DNA of 64,000 bases from Saliterribacillus persicus (lineage in GTDB: Bacteria; Bacillota; Bacilli; Bacillales; Amphibacillaceae): the NCBI RefSeq assembly GCF_003337485.1, contig NZ_QPJJ01000006.1, positions 163,543-227,542 on the forward strand, written 5' to 3'. Made by a program: the position numbers and the translations under genes. The notes beneath the pieces are model-generated. The model saw nothing but the letters and a program-made list of their open reading frames with translations, was not told where the DNA came from and did no database searches. How positions within the stretch are numbered: the stretch's first letter is position 1; every line of letters begins with the position of its first letter. Below, piece after piece: positions 48,823 to 58,575 of this stretch.

Positions 48823-49854
48823 TTACTGTTTCAAAAAATTTTGTGTGAAATAAAATTCGTGTACACCTACACCTAATTCTGTATAATCCTTGTTCAATAG
48901 GACCTCTCGATGGCCAGGACTATTAAGCCAACCATGCACTGCAGAAATTGCATCAGGATACTGGGCAGCAATATTCTCACCAGCTAAAAGATAATTAGCG
49001 CCTACTTTATTTAAGCGATTTCCTAAATTGGAACCGTCTTCTGCGTAGTGAGAAAAGTACTTATTCTTATACATATCCTCACTATGACTTTTGGCAGCTA
49101 CTTGAGCTTTTTCATTCCATTTTAATTTGCCTCGCTCCATGTTTTTCCGAAGGATATTACTGATATCAAAAATCTGTTTCTCTGTGTTGGTAAAAACATC
49201 TTTCATTTCGTCCTCTTTTAAAGTTTCTACCTGAGGTAAATCTCCTGAATAATATAATTCGTAGGGGCGTAATGCTAATAATGAAGCTTGGTTAACTATC
49301 CTTATGGAAATGAGTTTTTTTGTTTCCTTATCAAAATACATTATTGCAAACGTGTTTTCATCAATTTGCAATAAAGGTCTGGTCTGTAAATCCTCCCTTG
49401 TTAGTTGAAATTGATAATTATCAAAGGTAATCTGTTTCTTTAAATCATTATCCTTATTGATATTGCTATAACTATCCTCTAATTGAAAAGGAGATAAATC
49501 AACATCCTTACCCATTCCAAAAATGGAAACAACTTTGTTATCTTCAACGGCAATTTGAATGATGCTTTCATCCTTTAGATAGATCCACCAGTCATAACCG
49601 TAATAGCTGCTATCCTTTCTCGAAGGTTCTCCTAATTGTTCAATAACCTTTTCTTTGTTACCACCCATCAGCTTCCATAATGCCCCATTATATAACATTG
49701 GATGGCCCCTAAATGCCTCTGAGCTTTTTATTTCAATAGTAAAATCTCCCTTTCTATTATCTGTAGCATCAATATAGGTGCGTTCGTTTATCATCAAATA
49801 TACGCTCAAACTTAATATGATTAGTATGCCCAAAATACTGATTATTTTTTTCAT
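48823..49854 (-). CDS. ylbC: CAP-domain protein with CAP-associated N-terminal domain (YlbC)
   Basis: A 343-residue exported or anchored protein: hydrophobic signal segment (1-22), CAP-associated N-terminal domain (about 45-190; LGEPSRKDSSYYGYDWWIY) and a CAP/SCP (PR-1 like) domain (about 220-343) with AAKSHSEDMYKNKYFSH, AGENIAAQYPDA and WLNSPGHREVLLN. Function unknown. The start at 49854 follows AAAGGAG at eight bases. Confidence 0.9.
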   Translation of the reverse strand: MKKIISILGILIILSLSVYLMINERTYIDATDNRKGDFTIEIKSSEAFRGHPMLYNGALWKLMGGNKEKVIEQLGEPSRKDSSYYGYDWWIYLKDESIIQIAVEDNKVVSIFGMGKDVDLSPFQLEDSYSNINKDNDLKKQITFDNYQFQLTREDLQTRPLLQIDENTFAIMYFDKETKKLISIRIVNQASLLALRPYELYYSGDLPQVETLKEDEMKDVFTNTEKQIFDISNILRKNMERGKLKWNEKAQVAAKSHSEDMYKNKYFSHYAEDGSNLGNRLNKVGANYLLAGENIAAQYPDAISAVHGWLNSPGHREVLLNKDYTELGVGVHEFYFTQNFLKQ

Positions 49855-50007
49855 TTTTAAAGCTCCTTTCATTAACTTTTTATTATTATAATAGTAAAGT
49901 TAATCTATTATGAAAATTTCTCGTGTCTTTATCGGTGGATATGATTGCAACTTATCGCTATTCATACTATTATAGTTTTAGTGAGAAATTTTAGATGGGG
50001 TGAAATC

Positions 50008-50376
50008 ATGAAGATTGAAGGTACAGGAATTGAAGAATCCGTGTTGGATTTAAAACCATTAGATCATGCGATGGAAAATGCTAATTTTGTTCGAGCTGGT
50101 CAATGGGATTATGAACGCGTTACATACGATTATAAAATTGGTTCACAAGAAAAAAATATTACGTATTACGTTCGTGTACAAGGCTATGCTCTTGAAGGCG
50201 ATGTTGATCGAGGCGATGCGGTAATTAAATTACTAACTCCGATCATTGGAAAACATTATTATCCACATGGCATTGAATACGGAGAAGAAGAAAATTTCCC
50301 CGAAAGTGTTTTACAAAGAGCTGATCAATTACTTGAAAAGGCATCTAGCAATATAAAGCAATTTAATAAACAATAA
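50008..50376 (+). CDS. YugN-like family protein (YlbA position)
   Basis: A 122-residue soluble protein with the YugN pattern: LKPLDHAMENANFVRAGQWD then YDYKI and VKLLTPIIGKHYYPHGIEY. No function is known. The ATG at 50008 follows GGGGTGA; the frame is open 21 codons further without a site. A strong terminator follows. Confidence 0.75.
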   Translation: MKIEGTGIEESVLDLKPLDHAMENANFVRAGQWDYERVTYDYKIGSQEKNITYYVRVQGYALEGDVDRGDAVIKLLTPIIGKHYYPHGIEYGEEENFPESVLQRADQLLEKASSNIKQFNKQ

Positions 50377-50437
50377 TGTATCATTTCTTGTATTAACTTT
50401 TATGAAAAAGCTAATAATGAATTGTTGAAATGCTGAA

Positions 50438-50469
50438 AACGACTGCGGCTGAATTCGTAGTCGTTTTTT
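50438..50469 (+). terminator. Rho-independent terminator after the YugN-like gene
   Basis: AACGACTGCG, eight-base loop, CGTAGTCGTT followed by T6. Confidence 0.85.
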
Positions 50470-50586
50470 AGTAAATAAAATATAACTATTAAACACCTTT
50501 TCTCAATTTTATTACTATTAAATTTTTTCAGAACATGCTATATTTTCTTTAGAGCTAAGTTTGAAAGGGGCTATAATTCTACCTTG

Positions 50587-51642
50587 ATGAAATTTTTCAA
50601 TAAGCAACCATGGAAAATTATTTTAATATTAACTACCATTATTATTTTAGGCTTTTTTATCCTTCCCGTTTCCATACCACTAATTTTAGCGTTTTTAACT
50701 GCTTTATTTTTAAATCCAATTGTTAGATGGTTTATTTACCGTTTTAAAATAAATCGAAAGTTAGCTGTCACCATCGTTTTTTTGTTATTCTTAATCATTA
50801 TAAGTACAATCGGTACATACGCTGTAACGCGAGCTATTACACAAATTATAACCTTAGCAGAAAATGCTCCATCTTATATTAACCAATTTAATAACCAATT
50901 TATTAAATGGCAAGCAGATTTAGATCATTTAACTGCTGATTTACCTAAAGAATTAGTGGAAGAAGTAAAAAATGTTATAGAAAACAGTTTATCCACTGTC
51001 AGTGAAACGATCAGAGAAGTTTTAACAATAGATCGTATTACAAACCTAGTGAGTAAAGTTCCAAACTATTTGGTGAGTATTGTTGTATATCTAATTGCGT
51101 TATTTATGTTCCTGATTGATATTCCGCGATTAAAGGCGAATACCTATAAACATTTAACCGAAAAAACCGCTGAAAAAGTTAAGTTTATGAATGCAAGACT
51201 TGCTTACGTTGTTCTTGGGTTTTTAAAAGCACAATTTCTAGTAAGTATTGTTATATTTATCGTTACATTTATAGGTTTATTGTATATTGTTCCTGAGTAT
51301 GCCTTAATCATGTCATTTATTATTTGGATCATCGATTTCATTCCAATCATTGGTTCAATTGTAATTTTATCACCTTGGGCTTTATATATGTTTGTGACAG
51401 GTGATGTTGTTACTGGTACAGAACTTGTTATTCTCGCAATAATTTTACTCGTTATTCGCAGAACAGTTGAACCTAAAGTTATGGGGAAACAAATTGGTCT
51501 TTCCCCTCTAGCAACCTTAATTGCAATGTATATAGGGCTTAAATTGCTTGGTATTCTTGGCTTTATCGTAGGCCCACTTATCGTGATTGCTTTTAACTCA
51601 GCAAAAGAAGCTGGCATTATCAAGTGGAATTTCAAAATCTAA
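50587..51642 (+). CDS. AI-2E family membrane transporter
   Basis: A protein of about 351 residues with seven or eight hydrophobic segments and the AI-2E (PerM/TqsA) family layout: two N-terminal helices, an amphipathic region (about 90-160), and the C-terminal IWIIDFIPIIGSIVILSPWALY and EPKVMGKQIGLSPLATLIAMYIG. The substrate cannot be predicted; members export various small molecules or ions. TTG (50584) directly precedes the ATG; the nearest purine tract (AAAGGGG) is rather far. Not a usual member of the cta locus. Confidence 0.85.
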   Translation: MKFFNKQPWKIILILTTIIILGFFILPVSIPLILAFLTALFLNPIVRWFIYRFKINRKLAVTIVFLLFLIIISTIGTYAVTRAITQIITLAENAPSYINQFNNQFIKWQADLDHLTADLPKELVEEVKNVIENSLSTVSETIREVLTIDRITNLVSKVPNYLVSIVVYLIALFMFLIDIPRLKANTYKHLTEKTAEKVKFMNARLAYVVLGFLKAQFLVSIVIFIVTFIGLLYIVPEYALIMSFIIWIIDFIPIIGSIVILSPWALYMFVTGDVVTGTELVILAIILLVIRRTVEPKVMGKQIGLSPLATLIAMYIGLKLLGILGFIVGPLIVIAFNSAKEAGIIKWNFKI

Positions 51643-51696
51643 TAAATCTAAAAAACATTCTTTAAAATTGAGAAAGAGAAATTATATTAGAACAGC

Positions 51697-51732
51697 AAAA
51701 AACCGTATCCTTTTAAAAAGGATACGGTTTTT
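51697..51732. terminator. Bidirectional terminator between the AI-2E gene and ctaM
   Basis: AAAAAACCGTATCC, loop TTTTAAAA, GGATACGGTTTTT. Convergent genes on both sides. Confidence 0.9.
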
Positions 51733-51742
51733 AATTCACAAG

Positions 51743-52198
51743 TTAAGTACCTAAAATTGCTTTTAATAAACTAGTTGTTTCTCCACCATCATAGAATACA
51801 TATAATAACAAATAAACCATGACACCAGTTATCGCAGTGAAAAACCAAATAACACTTGTTACAGGTCCGATTTTACGGTGTTTTTTAATCTTTCGTTTAA
51901 AAGCAAGGGTTATCGTTACGACACCAAATATAGCTCCTGTTGTGGCAAGTATAATATGGAAAATTAAAAATACTGTATAATATATTTTTAAATCCTCAGG
52001 TCCTCCAAAACTTGTATTTCCTATAAATATAGTACGTGAAAGATAAATCACAAAGAATATCAATGCACTTACCGCTGCGCTAAGCATTGCTTTTTTATGA
52101 GCAGCAAATTTATTCTTTGTAATGAATACCCATCCGATCGCTACAAATATTGCGCTAACTATAATAAAAAATGTACTAATTGTTGGTAATAATTCCAT
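51743..52198 (-). CDS. ctaM: DUF420 membrane protein, CtaM-like heme-copper oxidase maturation factor
   Basis: A 151-residue protein with four membrane helices and the DUF420 pattern, including HKKAMLSAAVSALIFFVIYLSR, FLIFHIILATTGAIFGVVT and KKHRKIGPVTSVIWFFTAITGVMVY. The S. aureus homologue CtaM is needed for function of the aa3-type quinol oxidase; B. subtilis YozB is the same family. Its place right after ctaG supports an oxidase-assembly role. Confidence 0.8.
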   Translation of the reverse strand: MELLPTISTFFIIVSAIFVAIGWVFITKNKFAAHKKAMLSAAVSALIFFVIYLSRTIFIGNTSFGGPEDLKIYYTVFLIFHIILATTGAIFGVVTITLAFKRKIKKHRKIGPVTSVIWFFTAITGVMVYLLLYVFYDGGETTSLLKAILGT

Positions 52199-52220
52199 CT
52201 AATTCTACCTCTTTCTTATA

Positions 52221-53114
52221 CTAGGATGTAGTATGTGGATCGGACGATGCCGGAAGCGGATCTATTTTTCCACTCTCTTTCCTAAACCACGGAAAGAATA
52301 TTCTTGCTAATATGGTTCCATATATAATTTCCTGAGAAACCTTCATTAATATACCGCCTAATTGTTGATCCTCAAGGATTGACATAGGTGAAAACATTTC
52401 TGGGCCATTTAAACTCAACCCCTCTAAAACAGAGCCAGGAACACATAAGGCTAGGGCCTGAACCCAACCTCCTGTTTGTCCATAGGTGGTATATAGACTA
52501 TGATCTGCGAAAATAATTAAAGCACATGCTGGAGTAATTAATACACCATTAGCAAAAATATAACCAATTTTAAGTAAAGGAGAAAGTGTATCAAATGCTT
52601 TAATTGGAGTAAAAATTGGCCACCAAACAAAGAATGCTGTTATTAAGATAACCGTAGTAATACTTGCATGAGCTATCTCATTACCTTTGGCAAAATCAAA
52701 AATTGAAGGGACATGATACATCGAAAATAAAGCATTAAAAAGAATCAAGGCAATTAATGGTTTTGTAAATAGTTTTAAGATCCCAGACAAAACTGGAACC
52801 TGAAAAACCTTTTGCCAAAAAATTTTCGGAATACCTTTAATTATTAATATCGGAAAAAGTAAATAATAAAGCGCCATCTGCACCATATGTGCAGTAAACA
52901 TTATATGTGATAATAAATCTATTGGAGAACCTTTGATAATATACAACAGAGCGATCCCCGTATAAAAATAGTTGATATTTATATTTGTTAAAGCGTATTT
53001 TTCTTTATTTCTAATAAAAAGAAAAAAATACAAAATTCCGATTAGACTTACAAACAATAAGAAATAGGGACTCCAAAGTGCGCGAAATCCAAATATTTGA
53101 AGTTCTTGCCACAT
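52221..53114 (-). CDS. ctaG: Cytochrome c oxidase assembly factor CtaG
   Basis: A 297-residue polytopic protein of the caa3-type CtaG family (not the Cox11 type). Conserved histidines occur in SHIMFTAHMVQMALYYLLFP. It is needed for active caa3 oxidase, probably in CuB site assembly. Start 53114 (MWQELQIFGF) follows GGAGTGAGG. A terminator before it and a TATAAT candidate at 53148-53153 suggest it has its own promoter. Confidence 0.93.
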   Translation of the reverse strand: MWQELQIFGFRALWSPYFLLFVSLIGILYFFLFIRNKEKYALTNININYFYTGIALLYIIKGSPIDLLSHIMFTAHMVQMALYYLLFPILIIKGIPKIFWQKVFQVPVLSGILKLFTKPLIALILFNALFSMYHVPSIFDFAKGNEIAHASITTVILITAFFVWWPIFTPIKAFDTLSPLLKIGYIFANGVLITPACALIIFADHSLYTTYGQTGGWVQALALCVPGSVLEGLSLNGPEMFSPMSILEDQQLGGILMKVSQEIIYGTILARIFFPWFRKESGKIDPLPASSDPHTTS

Positions 53115-53147
53115 TACCCTCACTCCAATTTTCAATTTATCTTTCTC

Positions 53148-53153
53148 ATTATA
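53148..53153 (-). promoter_or_regulatory. Possible ctaG promoter -10
   Basis: Reverse strand TATAAT about 35 bases before ctaG; the -35 is poor. It lies downstream of the ctaF terminator, where a separate promoter would be needed. Confidence 0.35.
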
Positions 53154-53234
53154 ACGAAATGAGAGAAGAAACGATAGTTTTTATACTGAATTAAATTCCA
53201 ACAATTTTATGAACATTTTTGTATATAAATCATA

Positions 53235-53266
53235 AAAAGTCTGGAATACAAAATTCCAGACTTTTT
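53235..53266 (-). terminator. Terminator between ctaF and ctaG
   Basis: AAAAGTCTGGAAT, short loop, ATTCCAGACTTTTT on the reverse strand, right after the ctaF stop. It should at least partly separate ctaG-ctaM from the structural genes. Confidence 0.85.
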
Positions 53267-53268
53267 AC

Positions 53269-53592
53269 TTACCACCAAATTAATACTAACATTGTGAGAA
53301 CTGTCAAAAATGCAATAAACACTCCGCCATATAGCATTAAAGCAGGCATTTCATGGCCTTTATGGCTCATATGCATGAAATAGTAAAGTTGAAAGCCAAC
53401 TTGTACAGCTGCTAATACTAAAATGATTGGAATAATGAAAAGCTTATCCAGGCCAGAAACTACCATACCAAACGCAATGATTGTAAAAACAATCATCAAT
53501 GCGAAGGTAATGACCTGGCGCTTCATTTCTTCTTTTTTCTTATACTTATGGTAATCTAACTCTTCATGAACTTCTGTTCCTTTATCAGCCAT
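53269..53592 (-). CDS. ctaF: Cytochrome c oxidase subunit IVB
   Basis: Small membrane subunit of the caa3 oxidase: 107 residues, three helices, with the basic N-terminus and VGFQLYYFMHMSHKGHEMPALML. Three bases separate it from ctaE. Confidence 0.94.
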   Translation of the reverse strand: MADKGTEVHEELDYHKYKKKEEMKRQVITFALMIVFTIIAFGMVVSGLDKLFIIPIILVLAAVQVGFQLYYFMHMSHKGHEMPALMLYGGVFIAFLTVLTMLVLIWW

Positions 53593-53595
53593 GTT

Positions 53596-54216
53596 TTAAA
53601 GCACCCCCATTAGATAAACCACTGTGAAGATAAATACCCACACAACGTCAATAAAGTGCCAATATAAGCTTGCTACGTAAAACTTAGGTGCATTATATAG
53701 GTTTAGTCCTCGCTTCGCATTACGAAACATTAACGCCAATATCCACATCAAACCAAATACAACGTGACCACCATGAAATCCTACTAATGTATAAAAAGCA
53801 GAACCAAATGCAGATGAACGAAAAGTAAACTCATATTCATGAATATAGTGATAAAATTCATAAAGCTCACAAGCTAAGAACGCAAAACCTAATGCAACTG
53901 TAATTCCTAGCCATAATTGCATTTTCTTAAAATCATTATTCTTCATATGATACATCGCATACACACTTGTAAGCGAGCTTGTTAATAAAAACATTGTCAT
54001 GATAAAAACTAATTCCAAACCAAACAATTCATTAGAAGCCATGCCACCATTGGTTGAATTTCTTAATGCTAAATATGTTCCAAAAAGACTAGCAAATAAC
54101 ACAGTTTCTCCACCAAGGAAAAACCAGAAACCTAAGAATTTATTTTTACCTTCTAAGGTGGCTCTTTCTGGATCATGAGGCATCACTTTTGGATTCAATA
54201 CATCGTGTTCACTCAT
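53596..54216 (-). CDS. ctaE: Cytochrome c oxidase subunit III
   Basis: A 206-residue five-helix subunit. KFLGFWFFLGGETVLFASLF, VGFHGGHVVFGLMWI and the C-terminal SLYWHFIDVVWVFIFTVVYL are hallmarks of bacterial subunit III. The ATG overlaps the ctaD stop (TAATG). Confidence 0.97.
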   Translation of the reverse strand: MSEHDVLNPKVMPHDPERATLEGKNKFLGFWFFLGGETVLFASLFGTYLALRNSTNGGMASNELFGLELVFIMTMFLLTSSLTSVYAMYHMKNNDFKKMQLWLGITVALGFAFLACELYEFYHYIHEYEFTFRSSAFGSAFYTLVGFHGGHVVFGLMWILALMFRNAKRGLNLYNAPKFYVASLYWHFIDVVWVFIFTVVYLMGVL

Positions 54217-56072
54217 TATTTCCTAGCCTCCTTCTCCAAGTCTTCTTTATGAATATGATAGCCAAGATCATCTTTTAGGGATCGAATCAACATAGATCCT
54301 AATAAAATACCCATTCCAATAAATACTAGTGATAACCAAGCTAGATCATATTTTTGATAAATGAAACCAAAACCTGCAATAAATAATCCAAGCGACATAA
54401 CAAATGGAAGGATTGATCCGTTCGGCATATGAATGTCTGATAATGGTTCAGCAGGAGTCATTCCTTTTCTTCCTTCAGACTTTTCGATCCATAATGGATC
54501 TAATCCACGAACAAGTGGCGTCTGAGTGAAGTTATAGTGTGGTGGTGGTGATGGTATTGACCACTCAAGTGTACGACCATCCCATGGATCTGCACCAGCT
54601 TTTTCACCTTTGATACTAGTAATAACAACATTATATAGAAATACGATCGCACCAATAGCCATAAAGAAAGCACCAATGGTACTAATCAAGTTACCAAAAT
54701 CCAAGCCTTGATCCTCTAAATAAACCCAGTATCTTCTTGGCATACCCATTAGTCCTAAGAAATGTTGGATAAAGAATGTTAGGTGGAAACCGACAAAAAA
54801 CGTCCAGAATGTAATCTTTCCTAAAGTTTCATCTAAAATTCTACCAAACATTTTTGGCCACCAGTAATGTAACCCTGAGAATATTCCAAATACAACTCCA
54901 CCTACAATTACATAGTGAAAGTGTGCAACTACAAAATAACTATCATGGTATTGATAATCAGCTGAGGCTGCTGCTAGCATAACCCCGGTCATACCACCAA
55001 GTGTGAAAGATGGAATAAAACCTAATGCCCAAAGCATGGCAGAATTAATTTTAATGTTTCCACCCCACAGCGTAAATAGCCAGTTAAAGATTTTAATACC
55101 TGTAGGTACAGCAATAGCCATCGTTGCTACTGCGAATATTGAGTTTGCAGCTGGACCTAATCCTACTGTGAACATGTGGTGAGCCCACACCATAAATCCT
55201 AAAAATCCAATTAAGACAGTTGCAAAAACCATCGCTGTATAACCGAATAATCTCTTCTTAGAGAAAGTAGAGAATACATCACTAAACACCCCGAATGCAG
55301 GCAATATTAGGATATATACTTCTGGGTGTCCGAAAATCCAGAAAAGGTGCTCCCAAATTACGGAGTTTCCTCCCATACTTGCATCGAAAAATCCTGAACC
55401 AAACAAACGATCAAACATCATCAAGAATAGACCGACTGTAAGTGCTGGAAAAGCGAACAAAATTAATGTACTCGTTATAAATGCTGTCCATGTAAATAAT
55501 GGCATACGCATATAAGTCATACCAGGTGCACGCATATTAACGATGGTTACTAAAAAGTTAATACCACCTATTAACGTACCAGCACCAGATATTTGTAAAC
55601 CTAATACATAAAAGTCTACACCCTCACCTGGAGAAATTGTTGATAGCGGTGCATAAGCGGTCCAACCAGCATCTGGTGCTCCACCTAAGAACCAACTACA
55701 GTTTAAGAGAATACCCCCAAACAAAAACAACCAAAAACCCAATGAGTTTAAAAATGGAAATGCAACATCCCTTGCTCCAATTTGCAATGGAACTACTGCA
55801 TTCATTAATGCAAAAATCAACGGCATTGCTGCAAGGAATATCATGGTTGTACCATGCATTGTTATCAGTTCATTATAAAATCCGGCACTAACAAAATCAT
55901 TTTCAGGTTTTATTAATTGCCATCTTATTGCCATTGCTTCTAAACCGCCAAGTAAAAAGAAAAATCCACCAGCGACCAAATACATAATACCTATTTTTTT
56001 GTGGTCTACTGTTGTTAAATAATCCCACATAGCAGCGCCAAAGCTTCTGTTTTGCGCAATCGAATTACTCAC
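54216..56072 (-). CDS. ctaD: Cytochrome c oxidase subunit I
   Basis: Catalytic subunit carrying heme a, heme a3 and CuB. The 618-residue protein has the expected histidine ligands: GTTMIFL after MH, WIFGHPEVYILILPAFG (CuB His and cross-linked Tyr), WAHHMFTVG and HFHYVIVGG. It is longer than the core family by C-terminal extra helices, as in caa3 oxidases. Start codon is GTG after GGGAGG. Confidence 0.98.
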   Translation of the reverse strand: MSNSIAQNRSFGAAMWDYLTTVDHKKIGIMYLVAGGFFFLLGGLEAMAIRWQLIKPENDFVSAGFYNELITMHGTTMIFLAAMPLIFALMNAVVPLQIGARDVAFPFLNSLGFWLFLFGGILLNCSWFLGGAPDAGWTAYAPLSTISPGEGVDFYVLGLQISGAGTLIGGINFLVTIVNMRAPGMTYMRMPLFTWTAFITSTLILFAFPALTVGLFLMMFDRLFGSGFFDASMGGNSVIWEHLFWIFGHPEVYILILPAFGVFSDVFSTFSKKRLFGYTAMVFATVLIGFLGFMVWAHHMFTVGLGPAANSIFAVATMAIAVPTGIKIFNWLFTLWGGNIKINSAMLWALGFIPSFTLGGMTGVMLAAASADYQYHDSYFVVAHFHYVIVGGVVFGIFSGLHYWWPKMFGRILDETLGKITFWTFFVGFHLTFFIQHFLGLMGMPRRYWVYLEDQGLDFGNLISTIGAFFMAIGAIVFLYNVVITSIKGEKAGADPWDGRTLEWSIPSPPPHYNFTQTPLVRGLDPLWIEKSEGRKGMTPAEPLSDIHMPNGSILPFVMSLGLFIAGFGFIYQKYDLAWLSLVFIGMGILLGSMLIRSLKDDLGYHIHKEDLEKEARK

Positions 56073-56116
56073 GCTTATTAACCTCCCTTAACATCATCCA
56101 TCCCAATTTATAAATA

Positions 56117-57175
56117 TTATTCCGCACTCTTCGTAGTAATTTCTGAAGGTTTTAACTGCATGAGGTAGTCAGCAATTTTATCTGCTTCTTCCTCACCAAT
56201 CGAACCATCATTTAAGTATGGAGCATTTGACATCTTATTACCCGGTTTTTTAGATTCAGGATCTAAGATCCATTCTACTAATTCTTCTTTTTCATAAGGT
56301 AACACACCAGCAATTTTAGATCTTTCTCCAAAATTAGTTAAGTTAGGGCCAACTGCTACTGGTGAAGAACCGATAGCATGACAGCTTAAACAACTATTAG
56401 CAAATAGTTCTTGCCCTTCTTGCGCAGTAGTTGATTCTGGTGTAGCTTCAGGATCTACATTTTGCATGTCAGTAACCCATTGGTCATATTCTTCCTGACT
56501 TACTGCTACAATTTTAAAATCCATTAATGAGTGTGATTCACCACATAATTCAGCACATTTTCCATAGTAAACGCCCTCTTCATATGCCTCAATATACATC
56601 ACATTGTCATTCTCAGGATTCACATCCATTTTCCCAGATATTGATGGTACCCAAAAAGAGTGAATTACGTCTCCTGAACGCATTGTAAGATAAATTTTTT
56701 CACCAACAGGGATATACATATCCTGACTTGTTTGAATCTCTTCCCCTTGGTATTCAAAATGCCACCAGTATTGGTTCCCTGTTACATTAACATTGATTGC
56801 ATCTTCTTTGCCTTCCGTTGATGCTAAATCATATGTTGTTGTGAGTGTTGGAACAGCAATAATAATTAATAATAAAATTGGTATTACAGTCCAAACAACC
56901 TCTAAAGCTTTATTTCCCTCTGTTTGTTTCGGAATCATATTCTCTTGCCCTTTTTTCTGACGATAACGAATTAAAACATATGTATATATCGTCATAACAA
57001 CAATAAATACAAGTGTCATAACAGCTATGGAAATTAAAATCACTTTAAATGATTCCTCTGCTCCATAACCTTTTGGAACTAGGGCAGTTAAATTTTCTCT
57101 TCCACACCCTGAAAGAATAATTGCCATAAACCCAAATAATGACAGAGTACGGATTTTTCCCATCCAACCTTTCAT
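56117..57175 (-). CDS. ctaC: Cytochrome c oxidase subunit II with fused cytochrome c domain (caa3 type)
   Basis: Lipoprotein signal with lipobox LSGC (Cys24), two membrane helices, the CuA domain with CAELCGESHSLM, and a C-terminal cytochrome c domain with the heme motif CLSCH and the distal Met in KMSNAPYL. The fused cytochrome c defines the caa3 type. 352 residues. The ATG follows GAGAGGT. LspA at 10 kb would process it. Confidence 0.98.
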   Translation of the reverse strand: MKGWMGKIRTLSLFGFMAIILSGCGRENLTALVPKGYGAEESFKVILISIAVMTLVFIVVMTIYTYVLIRYRQKKGQENMIPKQTEGNKALEVVWTVIPILLLIIIAVPTLTTTYDLASTEGKEDAINVNVTGNQYWWHFEYQGEEIQTSQDMYIPVGEKIYLTMRSGDVIHSFWVPSISGKMDVNPENDNVMYIEAYEEGVYYGKCAELCGESHSLMDFKIVAVSQEEYDQWVTDMQNVDPEATPESTTAQEGQELFANSCLSCHAIGSSPVAVGPNLTNFGERSKIAGVLPYEKEELVEWILDPESKKPGNKMSNAPYLNDGSIGEEEADKIADYLMQLKPSEITTKSAE

Positions 57176-57231
57176 GCAAATACCTCTCTTTCTACTTTTG
57201 CTTTTTTATAATTCAGCATAGAATTTTTATG

Positions 57232-58173
57232 CTAATTTAAAACAATAACTTCCGGAATAGTTACGATGATCATCGTAAGGAAGATTGTTGTTAAATAAAT
57301 TAATGAATAGAAGAACATGTTAGAAGCCCATTTCATATCATCTTTAATGAAAAAACCTCTGATAGCGAGGATTAACCAACCGATATTTAATAATGTAGCG
57401 ATCGTTAAAAAAATATATCCTAAATTAATCAAATATAGTGGTAGCGGCAATAAACATGTTACATAGATAGCCATTTGTCGTTTTGTCATGGCAAAACCAT
57501 GGACGACAGGGAGCATTGGAATGCCTGCAGCTTTATACTCATCTCGTTTTTTCATTGCTAACGCTAGAAAGTGTGGTGTTTGCCAAATAAACATAATGAG
57601 AAACAATATAAAAGCAGCTGGATGTAAATTAGGGTCTACTGCTGACCACCCAATAATGGGAGGAATAGCTCCAGATAAGCTCCCAATTGCGGTATTTATC
57701 GTATATCGACGCTTAGACCACATCGTATATAACACCACATAAGCAAACCAACCAATTGCTCCATAAATCGCAGTTTGGATCGAAGCAAGTGAAAGGATTA
57801 ATACTCCTATCACAGAAAAAGCAATACCTATAGTTAAAATATGTGACAACTGAATTGACCCAGTAACCGTAGGTCGCTGCTTGGTTCTGCTCATAACAGG
57901 ATCAATATCTCGATCATAATAATTGTTTAATACGCAACCTCCTGCTATAACAAAGGCAGTACCTATTAAAGTTACAAGTAAGATGTGCCATAAATTTGAA
58001 AAAGAGGCATCAGTATAATATAAAGCTAACCAAAATCCAGCAAACGCAGTCATTGTGTTAGAATTGATAATTCCAATTTTGAATAATGATTTCAAATCAG
58101 ATATTATGGCAGTGGCACCACTGACTTCAGCGCTGCTTATTACTTTTTGAGGTGGTGATTCTAACTTTTCCAT
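57232..58173 (-). CDS. ctaB: Protoheme IX farnesyltransferase (heme O synthase)
   Basis: Attaches farnesyl to heme B, giving heme O, the substrate of CtaA. The 313-residue protein has about nine membrane helices and the UbiA-type aspartate motif NNYYDRDIDPVMSRTKQRP. First gene of the ctaB-F transcript; its promoter region is shared with the divergent ctaA. Confidence 0.97.
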   Translation of the reverse strand: MEKLESPPQKVISSAEVSGATAIISDLKSLFKIGIINSNTMTAFAGFWLALYYTDASFSNLWHILLVTLIGTAFVIAGGCVLNNYYDRDIDPVMSRTKQRPTVTGSIQLSHILTIGIAFSVIGVLILSLASIQTAIYGAIGWFAYVVLYTMWSKRRYTINTAIGSLSGAIPPIIGWSAVDPNLHPAAFILFLIMFIWQTPHFLALAMKKRDEYKAAGIPMLPVVHGFAMTKRQMAIYVTCLLPLPLYLINLGYIFLTIATLLNIGWLILAIRGFFIKDDMKWASNMFFYSLIYLTTIFLTMIIVTIPEVIVLN

Positions 58174-58575
58174 ACTTGCACCTTAACCCCCTTTCCCAAA
58201 TTTCAATACCAAAAAGTTTGTAAAGTGTACATACTTTGATACAGTCAAAAATATTGTATCATGTATTTCCTTTTCAATCTATTTTCCGATACAATAGATT
58301 TTAATTTGTGACATTTTTGTGAATTTTTTTAAAAAATGCCAACAAAATTCTAAGATGCAGTATGATTAATCATATTACGATCAATTTTATATATCGTATT
58401 TTCTAAATCTCCTTCTCTATTTCTAGCAAACACGAACATCTATTGCAAGCTTTTTTAGAGAAGAAATGAAATTATGAAGAAAACGTGTTAGTATATGGAA
58501 GCAATCGTAAGATAAATAATGGCAAAGTTATTTGTCCTATGTGATATTTTCTAATCAGTATGAGGTGCAACTATT
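58174..58575. promoter_or_regulatory. Divergent ctaB/ctaA control region with ResD-like boxes
   Basis: A 402-base gap with no gene. Two tandem direct repeats, TTTGTGACA (58305-58313) and TTTGTGAAT (58316-58324), start 11 bases apart; the second is identical to the ResD box reported for B. subtilis cta genes. Nearby are three GATACA units: TGATACA (58237-58243), TTGTATC reversed (58255-58260) and GATACAAT (58288-58295). One provides an extended -10 (TGA-TACAAT, 58253-58258 reversed) suited to ctaB. The rest, 58330-58560, shows no clear site. Confidence 0.55.

Noticed and set aside
51204..51635. 143-codon frame opposite the AI-2E gene
   Set aside because: Hydrophobic shadow of a membrane protein gene; no ribosome site.
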